DNA from: DATBAT01 sp963824805
Lineage (GTDB): Bacteria; Acidobacteriota; Terriglobia; Terriglobales; Acidobacteriaceae
Length of the DNA stretch: 64,000 nucleotides
Reading direction: 5' to 3'
NCBI GenBank assembly: GCA_963824805.1
Contig: CAWGQZ010000067.1
Span: 12,791-76,790, forward strand
This document shows, in pieces, positions 19,888 to 28,979 of the stretch. Numbering within the stretch: the stretch's first letter is position 1; every line of letters begins with the position of its first letter. Both the position numbers and the translations under genes were made by a program. The notes beneath the pieces were generated by a model, which worked only from the letters and a program-made list of their open reading frames with translations, ran no database searches and was not told where the DNA came from.

Positions 19888-20226
19888 TTTGCGGTTGCCG
19901 CTTCGTTTTCCACGAACCACCCCAGAATTCCTTTGACCCACCTGTGGAGTGGATGTGGAAACTGTGAAAGGCAAGGTAGGTTCTCCTGAAGCTCGCGGAA
20001 CATAGTCGGTCCTCCGAAACCCGCCGGACCGATTTTTGACATTAGGGGTAGACATGGAAGTGGATGACAGTGGCCCAGTTGGAACGATTTTCCACTTTTC
20101 CCTATCGCCTACTGTTACTACTGGTTTTATAGCTTTTGCATTTGATATAAGGAAGTAATCAAAGTAGCCAGGGGAATGGCGTTTATGCCGGTTGAAGCAA
20201 TCGCCTCTGCAGCGGGAACCTCCACC
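19888..20226. other. Candidate replication origin region between dnaA and dnaN
   Basis: This 339-bp stretch has no gene. It contains three near-matches to the DnaA box: TGTGGAGTG (19943-19951), TGTGGAAAC (19954-19962) and, in the other orientation, TTTTCCACT (20088-20096). An AT-rich run follows (~20100-20160). Near-boxes next to an AT-rich element between dnaA and dnaN resemble known origins, but none of the boxes is perfect. Confidence 0.35.
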
Positions 20227-21342
20227 ATGGAAATCACGGTCAGCAAGTTCGAACTCCTGCGCGAACTCACCGCGACGCAAGGGGTCGTCGAACGCAAGAC
20301 CACGATCCCCATTCTTTCCAATTACCTGTTCGAAGCTGCCGGCGACAAGCTATCACTGACCGCCACTGACCTTGATCTCAGCTTGCGCACCTCCTGCAAC
20401 GCCAAGGTCAAAAAGGAAGGTGCATGCACCATCCCCGCGCGCAAGTTGCATGACTACGTAAAGCTCCTGCCGGACGCTGAAATCACCATCAAGTTACTGG
20501 ACAACCATTGGGTCAGCATTCGTTGCGGCCGCTCCAACACCAAAATGGTTGGAATGGCGAAAGCCAATTTTCCTACCCTTCCCATATTTCCCAATGCCGG
20601 TGTAGTGAAGATTCCTGCCCAGGTTTTGCGGGGCATGATCGCCAAGACCGGATTCGCCATCGCCAGCGAGGAATCGCGCTACACGCTTAATGGCGGATTG
20701 ATGGTGCTCAAACCCGAATCCATCACCATGGTGGCCACGGATGGGCATCGGTTGGCTCATGTGGAGCGGTCTGGCGAGAAGTTCGATGGCGTTTCTGGCG
20801 AAATGAAGACACTCATCCCCAAAAAGGCGATGGACGAACTCAAGTCGTTGCTGGATTCCACCGATGTCGAAACCATCGATTTCGCAAAAGACGAGTCGAC
20901 GCTCTATTTCCGCATTGGGCAGCGCTTGCTGACTTCGCGCCAACTCACCGGACAATTCCCCAACTTTGAAGCCGTCCTTCCCAAAGACAACAGCAAGAGC
21001 ATCAACCTTCACGGGGACGAACTGGCAGCCGCTATCTCCCGTGTGGCGCAGTTCGCGGATGAGCGTTCGCGCGCGGTCCGGATTCGCCTGGAAAAGGGAG
21101 AGCTAAAGCTTTCGGCATCTTCCACCGAAACCGGCGAGTCCGAAGATTCTCTCGAGACCGATTACAACGGCGAAGCGCTGACCATCGGCTTCAACGCGCA
21201 ATACATCATCGACTTCCTCAAAGCCGCCGGCCACGGCGACGTAAAACTGGAATTGAAAGATCCCCAGTCTGCCGGCCAACTCCGTCCCGCTGAGAGCGAG
21301 GATTACAAGTACCGCTACATCGTCATGCCCATGAGAATCTGA
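20227..21342 (+). CDS. dnaN: DNA polymerase III beta sliding clamp
   Basis: The 371-residue protein starts at ATG 20227 (MEITVSKFELLRELTATQGV), which matches the family's normal start; the frame is open to 20176 but those 17 residues are not clamp-like. Recognisable clamp blocks are RKTTIPILSNYLFEA, VATDGHRLAHVE, SRQLTGQFPNFEAVLP and the C-terminal YRYIVMPMRI. It forms the ring that tethers DNA polymerase III. It contains a slightly extended acidic loop (ETGESEDSLE). Confidence 0.97.
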   Translation: MEITVSKFELLRELTATQGVVERKTTIPILSNYLFEAAGDKLSLTATDLDLSLRTSCNAKVKKEGACTIPARKLHDYVKLLPDAEITIKLLDNHWVSIRCGRSNTKMVGMAKANFPTLPIFPNAGVVKIPAQVLRGMIAKTGFAIASEESRYTLNGGLMVLKPESITMVATDGHRLAHVERSGEKFDGVSGEMKTLIPKKAMDELKSLLDSTDVETIDFAKDESTLYFRIGQRLLTSRQLTGQFPNFEAVLPKDNSKSINLHGDELAAAISRVAQFADERSRAVRIRLEKGELKLSASSTETGESEDSLETDYNGEALTIGFNAQYIIDFLKAAGHGDVKLELKDPQSAGQLRPAESEDYKYRYIVMPMRI

Positions 21343-21589
21343 GGAGTGCGTTCTCTTCTGGCTCTTGCTCTCCTTGCAACAAGGGCAAAGCACTTCTCCG
21401 TATGGTTATCCGCGTGAGGGTAACTTCTATACCCACCTTTTTTCCGATTTCACCCCAATCATAGGTTGTGCACTTGGTTTTATCCCCATGGCGCGGGACG
21501 AGCAAGCACGAGGAATCATGCTTCAGACGTTGGAGAAGGTAAAGTTCTTTTGAAAGGTGTCTTCTTGCCGCGGCAACACCCTGGGAATG

Positions 21590-21595
21590 TATAAT
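21590..21595 (+). promoter_or_regulatory. Consensus -10 (TATAAT) for mscL
   Basis: A perfect TATAAT lies 28 bp before the mscL start. A weak -35 (TTGCCG, 21565-21570) sits at a long 19-bp spacing. The rest of the 281-bp dnaN-mscL gap shows no gene. Confidence 0.55.
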
Positions 21596-21623
21596 CGCCC
21601 GGCCCGCTAAACGAGGTTCCCCC

Positions 21624-22028
21624 ATGCTCAAAGGTTTCAAGCAGTTCATCCTGCGCGGCAACGTAATCGACATGGCGGTTGGCGTCGTTATCGGCGCAGC
21701 TTTCGCCACCGTCGTCGGCGCCTTCACCAAAGATCTTCTGACTCCGTTTATTGCTGTGCTCGTCGGCCAGCCCGATTTCTCCTACGTCGGCTTCACCATC
21801 GGCAACACCAAGTTCCCCGTCGGCGACTTCATCAACGCCCTGGTGGCATTCCTCCTGGTTGCTGCGGCCGTCTACTTCTTCGTGGTGACACCGGTGAATG
21901 CGCTGGTCGCCCGCATGCGGAAAGCTCCCGAGTCAGCCGACCCGACCAGCAAGAAATGTCCCGAATGCCTCAGCGAAATCCCAATTCAGGCCAAACGCTG
22001 CGCCCAATGCGGACAGCCGGTGGCCTGA
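21624..22028 (+). CDS. mscL: Large-conductance mechanosensitive channel MscL with C-terminal zinc ribbon
   Basis: The 134-residue protein has the MscL core: an amphipathic N-terminal helix (MLKGFKQFILRGNVIDMAVG), TM1 VVIGAAFATVVGAF, and TM2 INALVAFLLVAAAVYFFVV. It releases solutes under hypo-osmotic shock. In place of the usual charged C-terminal helix it ends in a zinc-ribbon-like module with two cysteine pairs (CPECLSEIPIQAKRCAQCG). That tail occurs in some MscL proteins and its role is unclear. GAGG lies upstream of the ATG. Confidence 0.95.
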   Translation: MLKGFKQFILRGNVIDMAVGVVIGAAFATVVGAFTKDLLTPFIAVLVGQPDFSYVGFTIGNTKFPVGDFINALVAFLLVAAAVYFFVVTPVNALVARMRKAPESADPTSKKCPECLSEIPIQAKRCAQCGQPVA

Positions 22029-22118
22029 AAACTGGCGAAGGTACATGGCCCTCTTCGTGGCGTGAGTTGTCCTTATTAGGCGCGACCTCCGCGCTTTCGT
22101 CGGCGACAATAACGCCAC

Positions 22119-23428
22119 ATGAAAAAGTCCTTGGGATTTGCCTGCCTTCTAGTCATCGCCATCGTTCTTTCCTCCTGCGGTGGTGGCGGGACTAGTACGA
22201 CATCGCAATCGCCCGGCGGCGGCTCGGGCGGAACGGGCGATCCCGGAGGTGGGACAGGCGGAACCGGAGGGACCGGAACAGGCACTGGAACTCCCGGGCA
22301 AAGCAGTGACTGCAGTGCTATGAGCGTTGGCCTAGGAGGAAGCCTGGAGGTTTCCGTCCCTACCCTAACGACAATGCATGGAACCTCGACGTCTCGAGCG
22401 TCGCCGTCGACTCAAACTCCGCAACTATCATCAACAATTTCGTAGGCTCCAGCGCGGGACTTCACGCCGACTTCGGCTCCGGCCAATATCAAGGATCGAA
22501 CATCGGCATACCCTACACCGTAGTCGACGGGAACCAGGCGCTGGCTGACATCCATTTCACCGCCTACGGAGACGAGAGCGATCCCGGCCCCATGCCCGTC
22601 CCGCCGAACGCTGCGATCGAAGGCGATCCCAACCCCGGCAGCGGCGACCGCCACGTGCTGGTGCTCGATAAAGACAATTGCTTCTTATACGAACTCTACA
22701 GCTCGTATCCCGGTAGTAATGGCACCTGGAACGCGGCCTCCGCCGCGGTCTGGGACCTGCTGGCCACCGGGCAGCGCCCTTGGGGATGGACCTCGGCTGA
22801 CGCCGCGGGCTTACCAATCTTTCCCGGTTTGGCCCGCTACGATGAAGTGGCTGCCGGAGAAATCAAGCACGCCCTACGCTTTACCTTGCCGCGGACGAGC
22901 GCGTCGATCGTCCCCCCGGCAACCCACTTTGCCGGAAGCACAAACGGTGCGCCACCCATGGGTATGCGCCTGCGCCTGAAATCCAGCTTCGACATCTCTT
23001 CCTATCCCGCGAGCGTCAAGGTGATTCTCACCGCCATGAAGAAGTATGGATTGATTCTCGCCGACAACGGCAGCTCCATGTACATCAGCGGAGCGCCCGA
23101 CAGCCGCTGGAGTAATGACGACCTGCATACGCTGTCGCAGGTCACCGGTTCAGACTTCGAGGTTCTGCAGTTGGGGACTGTCTATACCCAAGGTAGTATC
23201 CCAACCGGCGCCGCGCCGGTCATTACTAGTTTCACGCAGACTCCATCTTCGGGAGGAAACGTGACCCTTTCGTGGACTGCGACCAACGCCTCCTACTTCG
23301 TTGTTTCTCCGGGAGTTGGCGCCATCCGTGGCAACAGCGCCGCGGTGACGGCCGCTCATGGAACTACTTACACGCTCTATGCAACCAATGCGTATGGACG
23401 TGACACAGCTACGGTCACGGTGCCCTGA
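22119..23428 (+). pseudogene. Exported lipoprotein, one frameshift after the Gly-rich linker
   Basis: The N-terminus is a lipoprotein signal (MKKSLGFACLLVIAIVLSSC) followed by a Gly/Thr-rich linker (~residues 30-65). The frame is lost near 22340 and resumes as FRPYPNDNAWNLDVSSVAV, continuing to 23428. Restoring one G (CTGGAGG to CTGGGAGG) gives SLGGFRPYP and a single protein of ~436 residues. The body has no family I can name. The last ~80 residues look like an Ig-like or PKD-type beta-sandwich (PVITSFTQTPSSGGNVTLSW, TLYATNAYGRDTATVTV). It is probably anchored to the outer or inner membrane. Confidence 0.75.
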
Positions 23429-23592
23429 GAGCTAACTTCGGGGAGCTGAAAACTGCGTTACCAAATGCTGCGTTTTGTGGTTACGAAAGTTTGTTAGATT
23501 CCCTGCAACTCATTGTTTCAATGGCGGTTAGCTGTTCCAATGTCTGCGAGGCCGTCCCGGCCGAATCAGTTTAGGAGTCGCAAAAAGAATTC

Positions 23593-26349
23593 GTGGCTAC
23601 CCATCCACAAGCGTGGAGAAGGATAACCTTCGTCGGCAAGGTCTACATCGGCCTGGTCGTGATGCTTGGCGGCTTTGTGCTCGTCGCCGGCGCCGCCACT
23701 CCTTCCAGCAACAACATTGCCGAGTTCCTGTGTTATCTCCTGATCGCATTTCTGGCTTCGCGCTTTACGGTCAACCTGCCGGAGATCGCCGACACCATGT
23801 CGGTGAACTTCCTTTTTGTACTGATCGGAATCATCGAACTGAGTTTTTCTGAAACTCTCTTCCTCGGCACCGTCGCAGTTCTTGTCCAGTCGCTCTACCG
23901 TTCCAAGTTTCGCCCGATCCGGGTCGCGTTCAATCTTTGCGCCAGTGCCATTGCCATCACACTGGCCTATGCGGTCTACCATCAGCCTCGTCTTCACGGC
24001 CCTTTGCATGCCCAAGCCTGGCTGATCGCACTTTCGGCGTCCGTCTATTTCATCGCTGATACTGGCTCCATCGCGACCGTCATCGCACTCATCGAACGCC
24101 GCTCGCTGCGCACGCTGTGGGCTACTTGTTACCTGTGGGCGGTTCCGTACTATTTAGGCGGAGCAGCCTTGGCCGGTCTGGTTGCGGTTTTGAATCGCAA
24201 CTACCCTTGGGAAACATCGCTTCTGGTATTGCCGGTGGTGTACGTGGTCTATCGTTCCTACCGGCTTTATCTGAGCAAGATAGAAGATCGACGCAGTCAC
24301 GTAGAGGAGATGGCCAATCTCCACCTGCGCACTATCGAAGCGCTGGCGCTGGCCATTGAAGCAAAGGACCAGACTACTCACGAACATCTCGAACGCGTTC
24401 AGGTTTACGCCATCGAAGTCGCGAAAGAGATGAAGCTGACGCCGAAGGAAATCGAAGCCCTGCACGCGGCTGCGCTTCTGCACGACATTGGCAAGCTTGC
24501 TGTGCCCGAACACATCATCTCCAAGCCCGGTCGCCTCACACCGGAAGAATTCGAGAAGATGAAGATCCACCCGGTGGTTGGAGCGGAGATTCTTGAGCAC
24601 GTCCGCTTCCCATATCCAGTGGTTCCCATCGTCCGCGCGCACCACGAAAAGTGGGACGGCACCGGCTACCCCAAGGGTTTGAAGGGCGAAGAAATTCCCA
24701 TGGGAGCGCGCATTCTTTCTGCCGTCGATTTTCTCGATGCCTTGGCCTCCGACCGTCAATATCGGCGCGCTTTGCCACTCGACGAAGTCATTAAACTGAT
24801 GGTGCAAGATGCGGGCAAGGCTTTTGATCCCAAAGTAGTAGATGTGCTGCAACGCCGTTACCGCGACCTGGAACGCCTGATCACTCCCTCGACCACCGAG
24901 GTCGAGCCCAAGCTTTCTACCGAAGTGAAGGTCGAGCGTGGCGATGCCCCCGATGCAGGGTTCGAAACCAACACCCGCAAGGAGGGTCAGGAAACCAGCT
25001 TCCTCGCGGCCATTGCCTCAGCAAGACAGGAGGCTCAGACCCTATTTGAACTGAGCCAGGACCTTGGAGCGTCGCTGAAGCTTGATGAAACGCTCTCGGT
25101 CTTCTCGGTGAAACTCCGCCGCCTGGTTCCCTACGACGCCATCGCTATTTACATTCGCCGCGGCAACGAACTGGTGCCCGAGCATGTAAGCGGCGACAAT
25201 CATCGTCTCTTCTCGTCGCTGCGAATTCCCATCGGCGACGGCCTTTCCGGCTGGGTCGCTCAGAACAAGAAAGCCATCATCAATGGCAACCCATCGGTAG
25301 AGCCGGGATACCTGAACGATCCCACCAAGTTCAGCACCTTGCGCTCCGCGCTCGCCATTCCGCTCGATGGTCTGGAAGGGGTCGTCGGCGTCCTCGCTTT
25401 GTACAAAGCCGATCCCGACGCCTTCACCTCCGACCACCTTCGTATTCTGCAAGCCATCAGTCTGAAAATGGGCTTGGCGATTGAGAATGCACTCAAGTAT
25501 CAGGAAGCAGAGAAGAACAACGAGATCGACTATCTCACCGGCCTGCCCAGCGCCCGTGCCATGTTCCTGCAACTGGACCGCGAATTGGCCCGCTGTAAAC
25601 GTGAAGAATCAAGCCTGGTCGTACTGGTGTGCGATATCGACGGCTTCAAACAGGTGAACGACCGTTTTGGACACCTGGAAGGCAATCGCGTCCTGCGTCT
25701 GTTTGCTCATGCCGTTCGCGGTACGAGCCGCGAATATGATTTCGTCGCCCGCATGGCTGCAGACGAGTTCGTAGTCATCGCCCCCGGCATGACTGCGGAG
25801 GCGGCTGCCAAGAAAGCTCACCAGTTGCGGCAACTGGTCAAACAATCTTGCCAGGAAGTCTGCGCCGAAGAGATCGTTTCGCTGAGCACCGGCCACGCCT
25901 TCTTCCCCAAAGACGGAGAAGATGCCGAGACATTGCTTGCCGAAGCCGATCGCCGCATGTATCTGGAAAAGCAGAAGCAGCCCTATCGCAAAAGCCGCAG
26001 GCTCTACCCCCGGGTAAAGTGCCGCGTCACTATCGAAATCCGCCCCAAGGGCAGCGAATCCATCACCTTAGGAAATCTCATCGACATCAGCCTTGGTGGC
26101 TGCTTTGTCGAAACTAGTGCCGTGCCCACAATCGGCGCCCCGCTTAATCTTGTTTTCTCTATCGATGATGGAAAAGTCGAAGCCGAAGGCACCGTGATTC
26201 GCCTCGATCCAGGAAGCGGAATTGCTGTGCAATTCCAGGATATGCGGCGGGAAGATCGCGGCAAAATTCACCGCGTTCTGGACTTTGTGCAAAACGCATC
26301 GAGCGCCTACGACAAACGCTACTTCGAAAAGCTGATGCTGAAGCGCTAG
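23593..26349 (+). CDS. Multidomain c-di-GMP protein: 6-8 TM sensor, HD-GYP, GAF, degenerate GGDEF, PilZ
   Basis: The 918-residue protein starts at GTG 23593. Residues ~10-220 form a membrane sensor module. Residues ~235-430 are an HD-GYP phosphodiesterase with catalytic HD (LLHDIGKLAVPEH, ~295) and HHEKWDGTGYP (~350). Residues ~475-640 are a GAF domain. Residues ~650-790 are a GGDEF domain in which the signature reads AADEF (~721), so cyclase activity is unlikely. Residues ~800-905 are a PilZ domain with intact RLYPR and DISLGG motifs. The likely role is hydrolysis of c-di-GMP with feedback sensing through PilZ. Four c-di-GMP-related modules in one chain is unusual. Confidence 0.93.
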   Translation: MATHPQAWRRITFVGKVYIGLVVMLGGFVLVAGAATPSSNNIAEFLCYLLIAFLASRFTVNLPEIADTMSVNFLFVLIGIIELSFSETLFLGTVAVLVQSLYRSKFRPIRVAFNLCASAIAITLAYAVYHQPRLHGPLHAQAWLIALSASVYFIADTGSIATVIALIERRSLRTLWATCYLWAVPYYLGGAALAGLVAVLNRNYPWETSLLVLPVVYVVYRSYRLYLSKIEDRRSHVEEMANLHLRTIEALALAIEAKDQTTHEHLERVQVYAIEVAKEMKLTPKEIEALHAAALLHDIGKLAVPEHIISKPGRLTPEEFEKMKIHPVVGAEILEHVRFPYPVVPIVRAHHEKWDGTGYPKGLKGEEIPMGARILSAVDFLDALASDRQYRRALPLDEVIKLMVQDAGKAFDPKVVDVLQRRYRDLERLITPSTTEVEPKLSTEVKVERGDAPDAGFETNTRKEGQETSFLAAIASARQEAQTLFELSQDLGASLKLDETLSVFSVKLRRLVPYDAIAIYIRRGNELVPEHVSGDNHRLFSSLRIPIGDGLSGWVAQNKKAIINGNPSVEPGYLNDPTKFSTLRSALAIPLDGLEGVVGVLALYKADPDAFTSDHLRILQAISLKMGLAIENALKYQEAEKNNEIDYLTGLPSARAMFLQLDRELARCKREESSLVVLVCDIDGFKQVNDRFGHLEGNRVLRLFAHAVRGTSREYDFVARMAADEFVVIAPGMTAEAAAKKAHQLRQLVKQSCQEVCAEEIVSLSTGHAFFPKDGEDAETLLAEADRRMYLEKQKQPYRKSRRLYPRVKCRVTIEIRPKGSESITLGNLIDISLGGCFVETSAVPTIGAPLNLVFSIDDGKVEAEGTVIRLDPGSGIAVQFQDMRREDRGKIHRVLDFVQNASSAYDKRYFEKLMLKR

Positions 26350-26384
26350 CTGAGAACTAGCGACTGAAAACTGGAATCAAAAAA

Positions 26385-27065
26385 CTACAATTTCTTCTCC
26401 ACCAGTTCTTCCACTCGCCGCAAAACCTCATCCTCCGACAACCCGCTGGAATCGACAATCACCGCGTCCGGCGCAGGCACCAACGGCGAAGCAGCCCGGG
26501 TTCGATCCCGCCGGTCGCGCTCGCGCAACTCTGCGGCGACCACCTCGGGTGACGCCGGGGCGCCTTTTGCGCGGCCCTGTTCCAGCCTGCGCTTTTCCCG
26601 CACCACCGGATCGGCATCCAGAAAAATCTTCACATCGGCATCGGGAAACACTTTGGTCCCAATGTCACGCCCTTCCATCACGATGCCGCCACCCGCGCCC
26701 ATCTCTTGCTGATGCGACACCATCCAGGTCCGCACCTTGGGATGCACCGAAACCCGGGATGCCGCCTCGGTCACATCCGGCTCGCGTACCCGCATACTCA
26801 CGTCGCGGCCGTCGATAAGCACTCGGTTGCCGCCGAAGCTGGGCTCCAGCTTGATGGAGGAATCGTTGGCCAACTTTACCAATGCGGCTTCATCGTCAAA
26901 CGAGATGTCCCACTCAATAGCCTTGAGGGCGAGCGCCCGATACATGGCCCCGCTTTCTAGGTTGACATAGCCAAGTTTGCGCGCTAGGCGGGATGCAATA
27001 GTGCTCTTTCCCGCCCCAGCCGGCCCATCGATGGCAATGATCAGGCGCTTCCCCATGGATTTCAT
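26385..27065 (-). CDS. cmk: Cytidylate kinase
   Basis: The product starts at MKSMGKRLIIAIDGPAGAGK; ATG 27065 or 27056 are both possible, while the longer frame runs into a palindromic repeat and is rejected. It shows the P-loop GPAGAGKST, YVNLESGAMYRALALKA, the CMP-binding DGRDVSMRVREPDVT and VMEGRDIGTKVFPDADVKIF. It phosphorylates CMP and dCMP. The length (~226) is normal. It converges with the c-di-GMP protein. Confidence 0.96.
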   Translation of the reverse strand: MKSMGKRLIIAIDGPAGAGKSTIASRLARKLGYVNLESGAMYRALALKAIEWDISFDDEAALVKLANDSSIKLEPSFGGNRVLIDGRDVSMRVREPDVTEAASRVSVHPKVRTWMVSHQQEMGAGGGIVMEGRDIGTKVFPDADVKIFLDADPVVREKRRLEQGRAKGAPASPEVVAAELRERDRRDRTRAASPLVPAPDAVIVDSSGLSEDEVLRRVEELVEKKL

Positions 27066-27098
27066 CCGAGCCAATTGTACACACGGCAGAAAAATGTA

Positions 27099-27119
27099 GG
27101 GCGGACACTCTGTCCGCCC
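27099..27119. repeat. GC-rich palindromic repeat, copy 4
   Basis: GGGCGGACA-CTC-TGTCCGCCC, a perfect 9-bp stem preceded by TGTA, between cmk and the exporter operon. It is the cleanest member of the family. Confidence 0.8.
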
Positions 27120-27160
27120 CCAGCTAACCAAGTGCAAAAGGATTTAAACGCCAGGCGAGC

Positions 27161-28219
27161 TTACTTGCGCGCCAGTTGCCCGCCATCCGTCACAATAAAC
27201 GCATCCACCCGCAAGCCCACCGGCAGGTGAGAGCCAGACTCAAGCTCCACCAGCGTCTCCAAAATTTTGCGGTCCACCCGCTCCGTCGGTTCATCTGTCC
27301 GGATATTCTTAGGACCTAACTGCTCACTCACCCGCACCACCCGGCCCCAGAATCTCTTGTCTCCAAAGGCGTCTGCGGTCACGTAAGCCTTCTGCCCCAC
27401 CCGCACTTTGGAAACTTCCGTCTCATCCACATCCACCCGCACCCGCAAAACATTCTTGTCGCCGATAGTCACAATCGGATCAGGCACCGTCGACGAATTC
27501 GAAACGCTCTCCCCATTGCGATGATGTTTGCGCAGCACGGTTCCATCGATTGGCGAACGAATGATCGTCTTCTCGTAGCGGGCCTTCGCATCCTCAAGGT
27601 TCGCCTTTGCCAGCCGCAGATCGGCCTCAGCCATCGCCTGGTCCTCCTCACGCGCATGGTCGTCTACCAGCGAATGATGCTCCGAGGCTTCGCGATACTT
27701 CGCACGCGAGACATCATACTCCCGCGAATAGCGTTCATATTCTTCGCGCGAGATAACCCCGGCTGTAAACAGCTGCCGGCGGCGCTCCATCTCAGCATTC
27801 GCGTTGTTCATGACCGCTTCCGTCTCATGCACCGTCGACAGCGCTTCTGCCCGTTCCTGTTGCCGCGCGCCGTTAACCACTTTCCGCAGAGTGGCTTCCC
27901 GCGCGTTGACCTGAGCTTCGGCCGACAGTACCTGCGCCCGGTAGTCGCCATTCATCAGTACCGCCAAAACCCCGCCGCGCTTGATGCTGTCGCCTTCCTC
28001 CACATTGACCGACTTCAGCTTGCCGCTAAGCTCTGAGCCAATCTGGATGTCTTCCGAAATTGGTTCGACCCGCCCGGGTCCAGCTACCAACTGCTCCAGC
28101 TGTGCGGACTGGCTGGCCTTCTGCGCGGCGCTGACTTTTTCTGAATGCGCGGAGAACAGCTTTAGAGAAACGATCAGTACAAAGGTTGCGGCAGAAATGA
28201 GAATCAGGCTTTTCTTCAT
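27161..28219 (-). CDS. Membrane fusion protein (HlyD-like) of an ABC exporter
   Basis: The 352-residue protein has an N-terminal anchor (SLILISAATFVLIVSLKLF), a split biotinyl-lipoyl domain (GRVEPISEDIQIGSELSGKL, then IRSPIDGTVLRKHHRNGES), a long alpha-helical hairpin (~residues 105-215) and a beta-barrel (VLRVRVDVDETEVSKVRVGQ). This layout matches DevB-type adaptors that couple an FtsX-like ABC permease to an outer-membrane channel. It is the last gene of the operon TetR-permease-ATPase-adaptor. No outer-membrane channel is encoded nearby. Confidence 0.92.
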   Translation of the reverse strand: MKKSLILISAATFVLIVSLKLFSAHSEKVSAAQKASQSAQLEQLVAGPGRVEPISEDIQIGSELSGKLKSVNVEEGDSIKRGGVLAVLMNGDYRAQVLSAEAQVNAREATLRKVVNGARQQERAEALSTVHETEAVMNNANAEMERRRQLFTAGVISREEYERYSREYDVSRAKYREASEHHSLVDDHAREEDQAMAEADLRLAKANLEDAKARYEKTIIRSPIDGTVLRKHHRNGESVSNSSTVPDPIVTIGDKNVLRVRVDVDETEVSKVRVGQKAYVTADAFGDKRFWGRVVRVSEQLGPKNIRTDEPTERVDRKILETLVELESGSHLPVGLRVDAFIVTDGGQLARK

Positions 28220-28229
28220 AACGGACTCC

Positions 28230-28970
28230 TTAAACTGAGGCCTGTGCAGGATAGGAGCCCAGCCCAGGCGGTACTTCGATTTCTTCTAAAGTTGAATCGG
28301 CGATCATCCCGTCCTCGATGCGGATGGTGCGATCTGCAAATTCCATAACCCGTGAATCGTGAGTCACGATAACCACTGCTCGTCCGCGTTCGTGGGCAAG
28401 GCCACGCATCATCTCCATCACATTGCGTCCGGTGTGCGAGTCGAGCGCTGCCGTGGGCTCGTCGGCCAGCACAATCTGCGGGTCTCCTGCCAATGCCCGC
28501 GCAATCGCCACCCGCTGTTTCTGCCCGCCGCTCAGGTCGGCGGGAAAGCTGTTGTACTTTTCGCCTAATCCGACCTGCTCCAGCAGCAGCTGCGCCCGCT
28601 TCTTACCGGCGGCGGTCTCGACCTTTTTCAGATCCAGCATCAGTTCGACGTTTTCGCCGGCGGTGAGTGTTGGAAAGAGATTGAATCCCTGGAACACAAA
28701 GCCGATATGGTCCAGCCGGATACTCGCCATTTGCTTCGGCTTCAGCGCCGTGACTTCCTTCCCCGCCACGCGAATGCTCCCAGAGGTCGAACTCAGAATG
28801 CATCCCATTATCGAAAGCAAGGTAGTCTTGCCGCTGCCCGAGGGCCCCACCAGCATCACCAATTCCCCCGGCTGCACCTCGAGGTCGACGCCGCGTAAGG
28901 CGGGAACCCGAGCGTTGCCTTCCTCATATATCTTGGTCAAATCACGAACCGCTATGGCTGGATGCATCAT
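28230..28970 (-). CDS. ABC transporter ATP-binding protein (DevA/LolD type)
   Basis: The 246-residue protein has Walker A GPSGSGKTT (~residues 43-51), the Q-loop FVFQGFNLFPTLTA, the signature LSGGQKQRVAIARAL, Walker B VLADEPTAALD and the H-loop VIVTHDSRV. It belongs to the MacB/LolD/DevA class that drives FtsX-like permeases. It lies 9 bp after the permease and 10 bp before the adaptor. Confidence 0.95.
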   Translation of the reverse strand: MMHPAIAVRDLTKIYEEGNARVPALRGVDLEVQPGELVMLVGPSGSGKTTLLSIMGCILSSTSGSIRVAGKEVTALKPKQMASIRLDHIGFVFQGFNLFPTLTAGENVELMLDLKKVETAAGKKRAQLLLEQVGLGEKYNSFPADLSGGQKQRVAIARALAGDPQIVLADEPTAALDSHTGRNVMEMMRGLAHERGRAVVIVTHDSRVMEFADRTIRIEDGMIADSTLEEIEVPPGLGSYPAQASV

Positions 28971-28979
28971 TCCCCCAGA

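Noticed and set aside
21365..21553. Small frame between dnaN and mscL
   Set aside because: No ribosome site and no coding-like codon use; the interval is better read as mscL promoter region.
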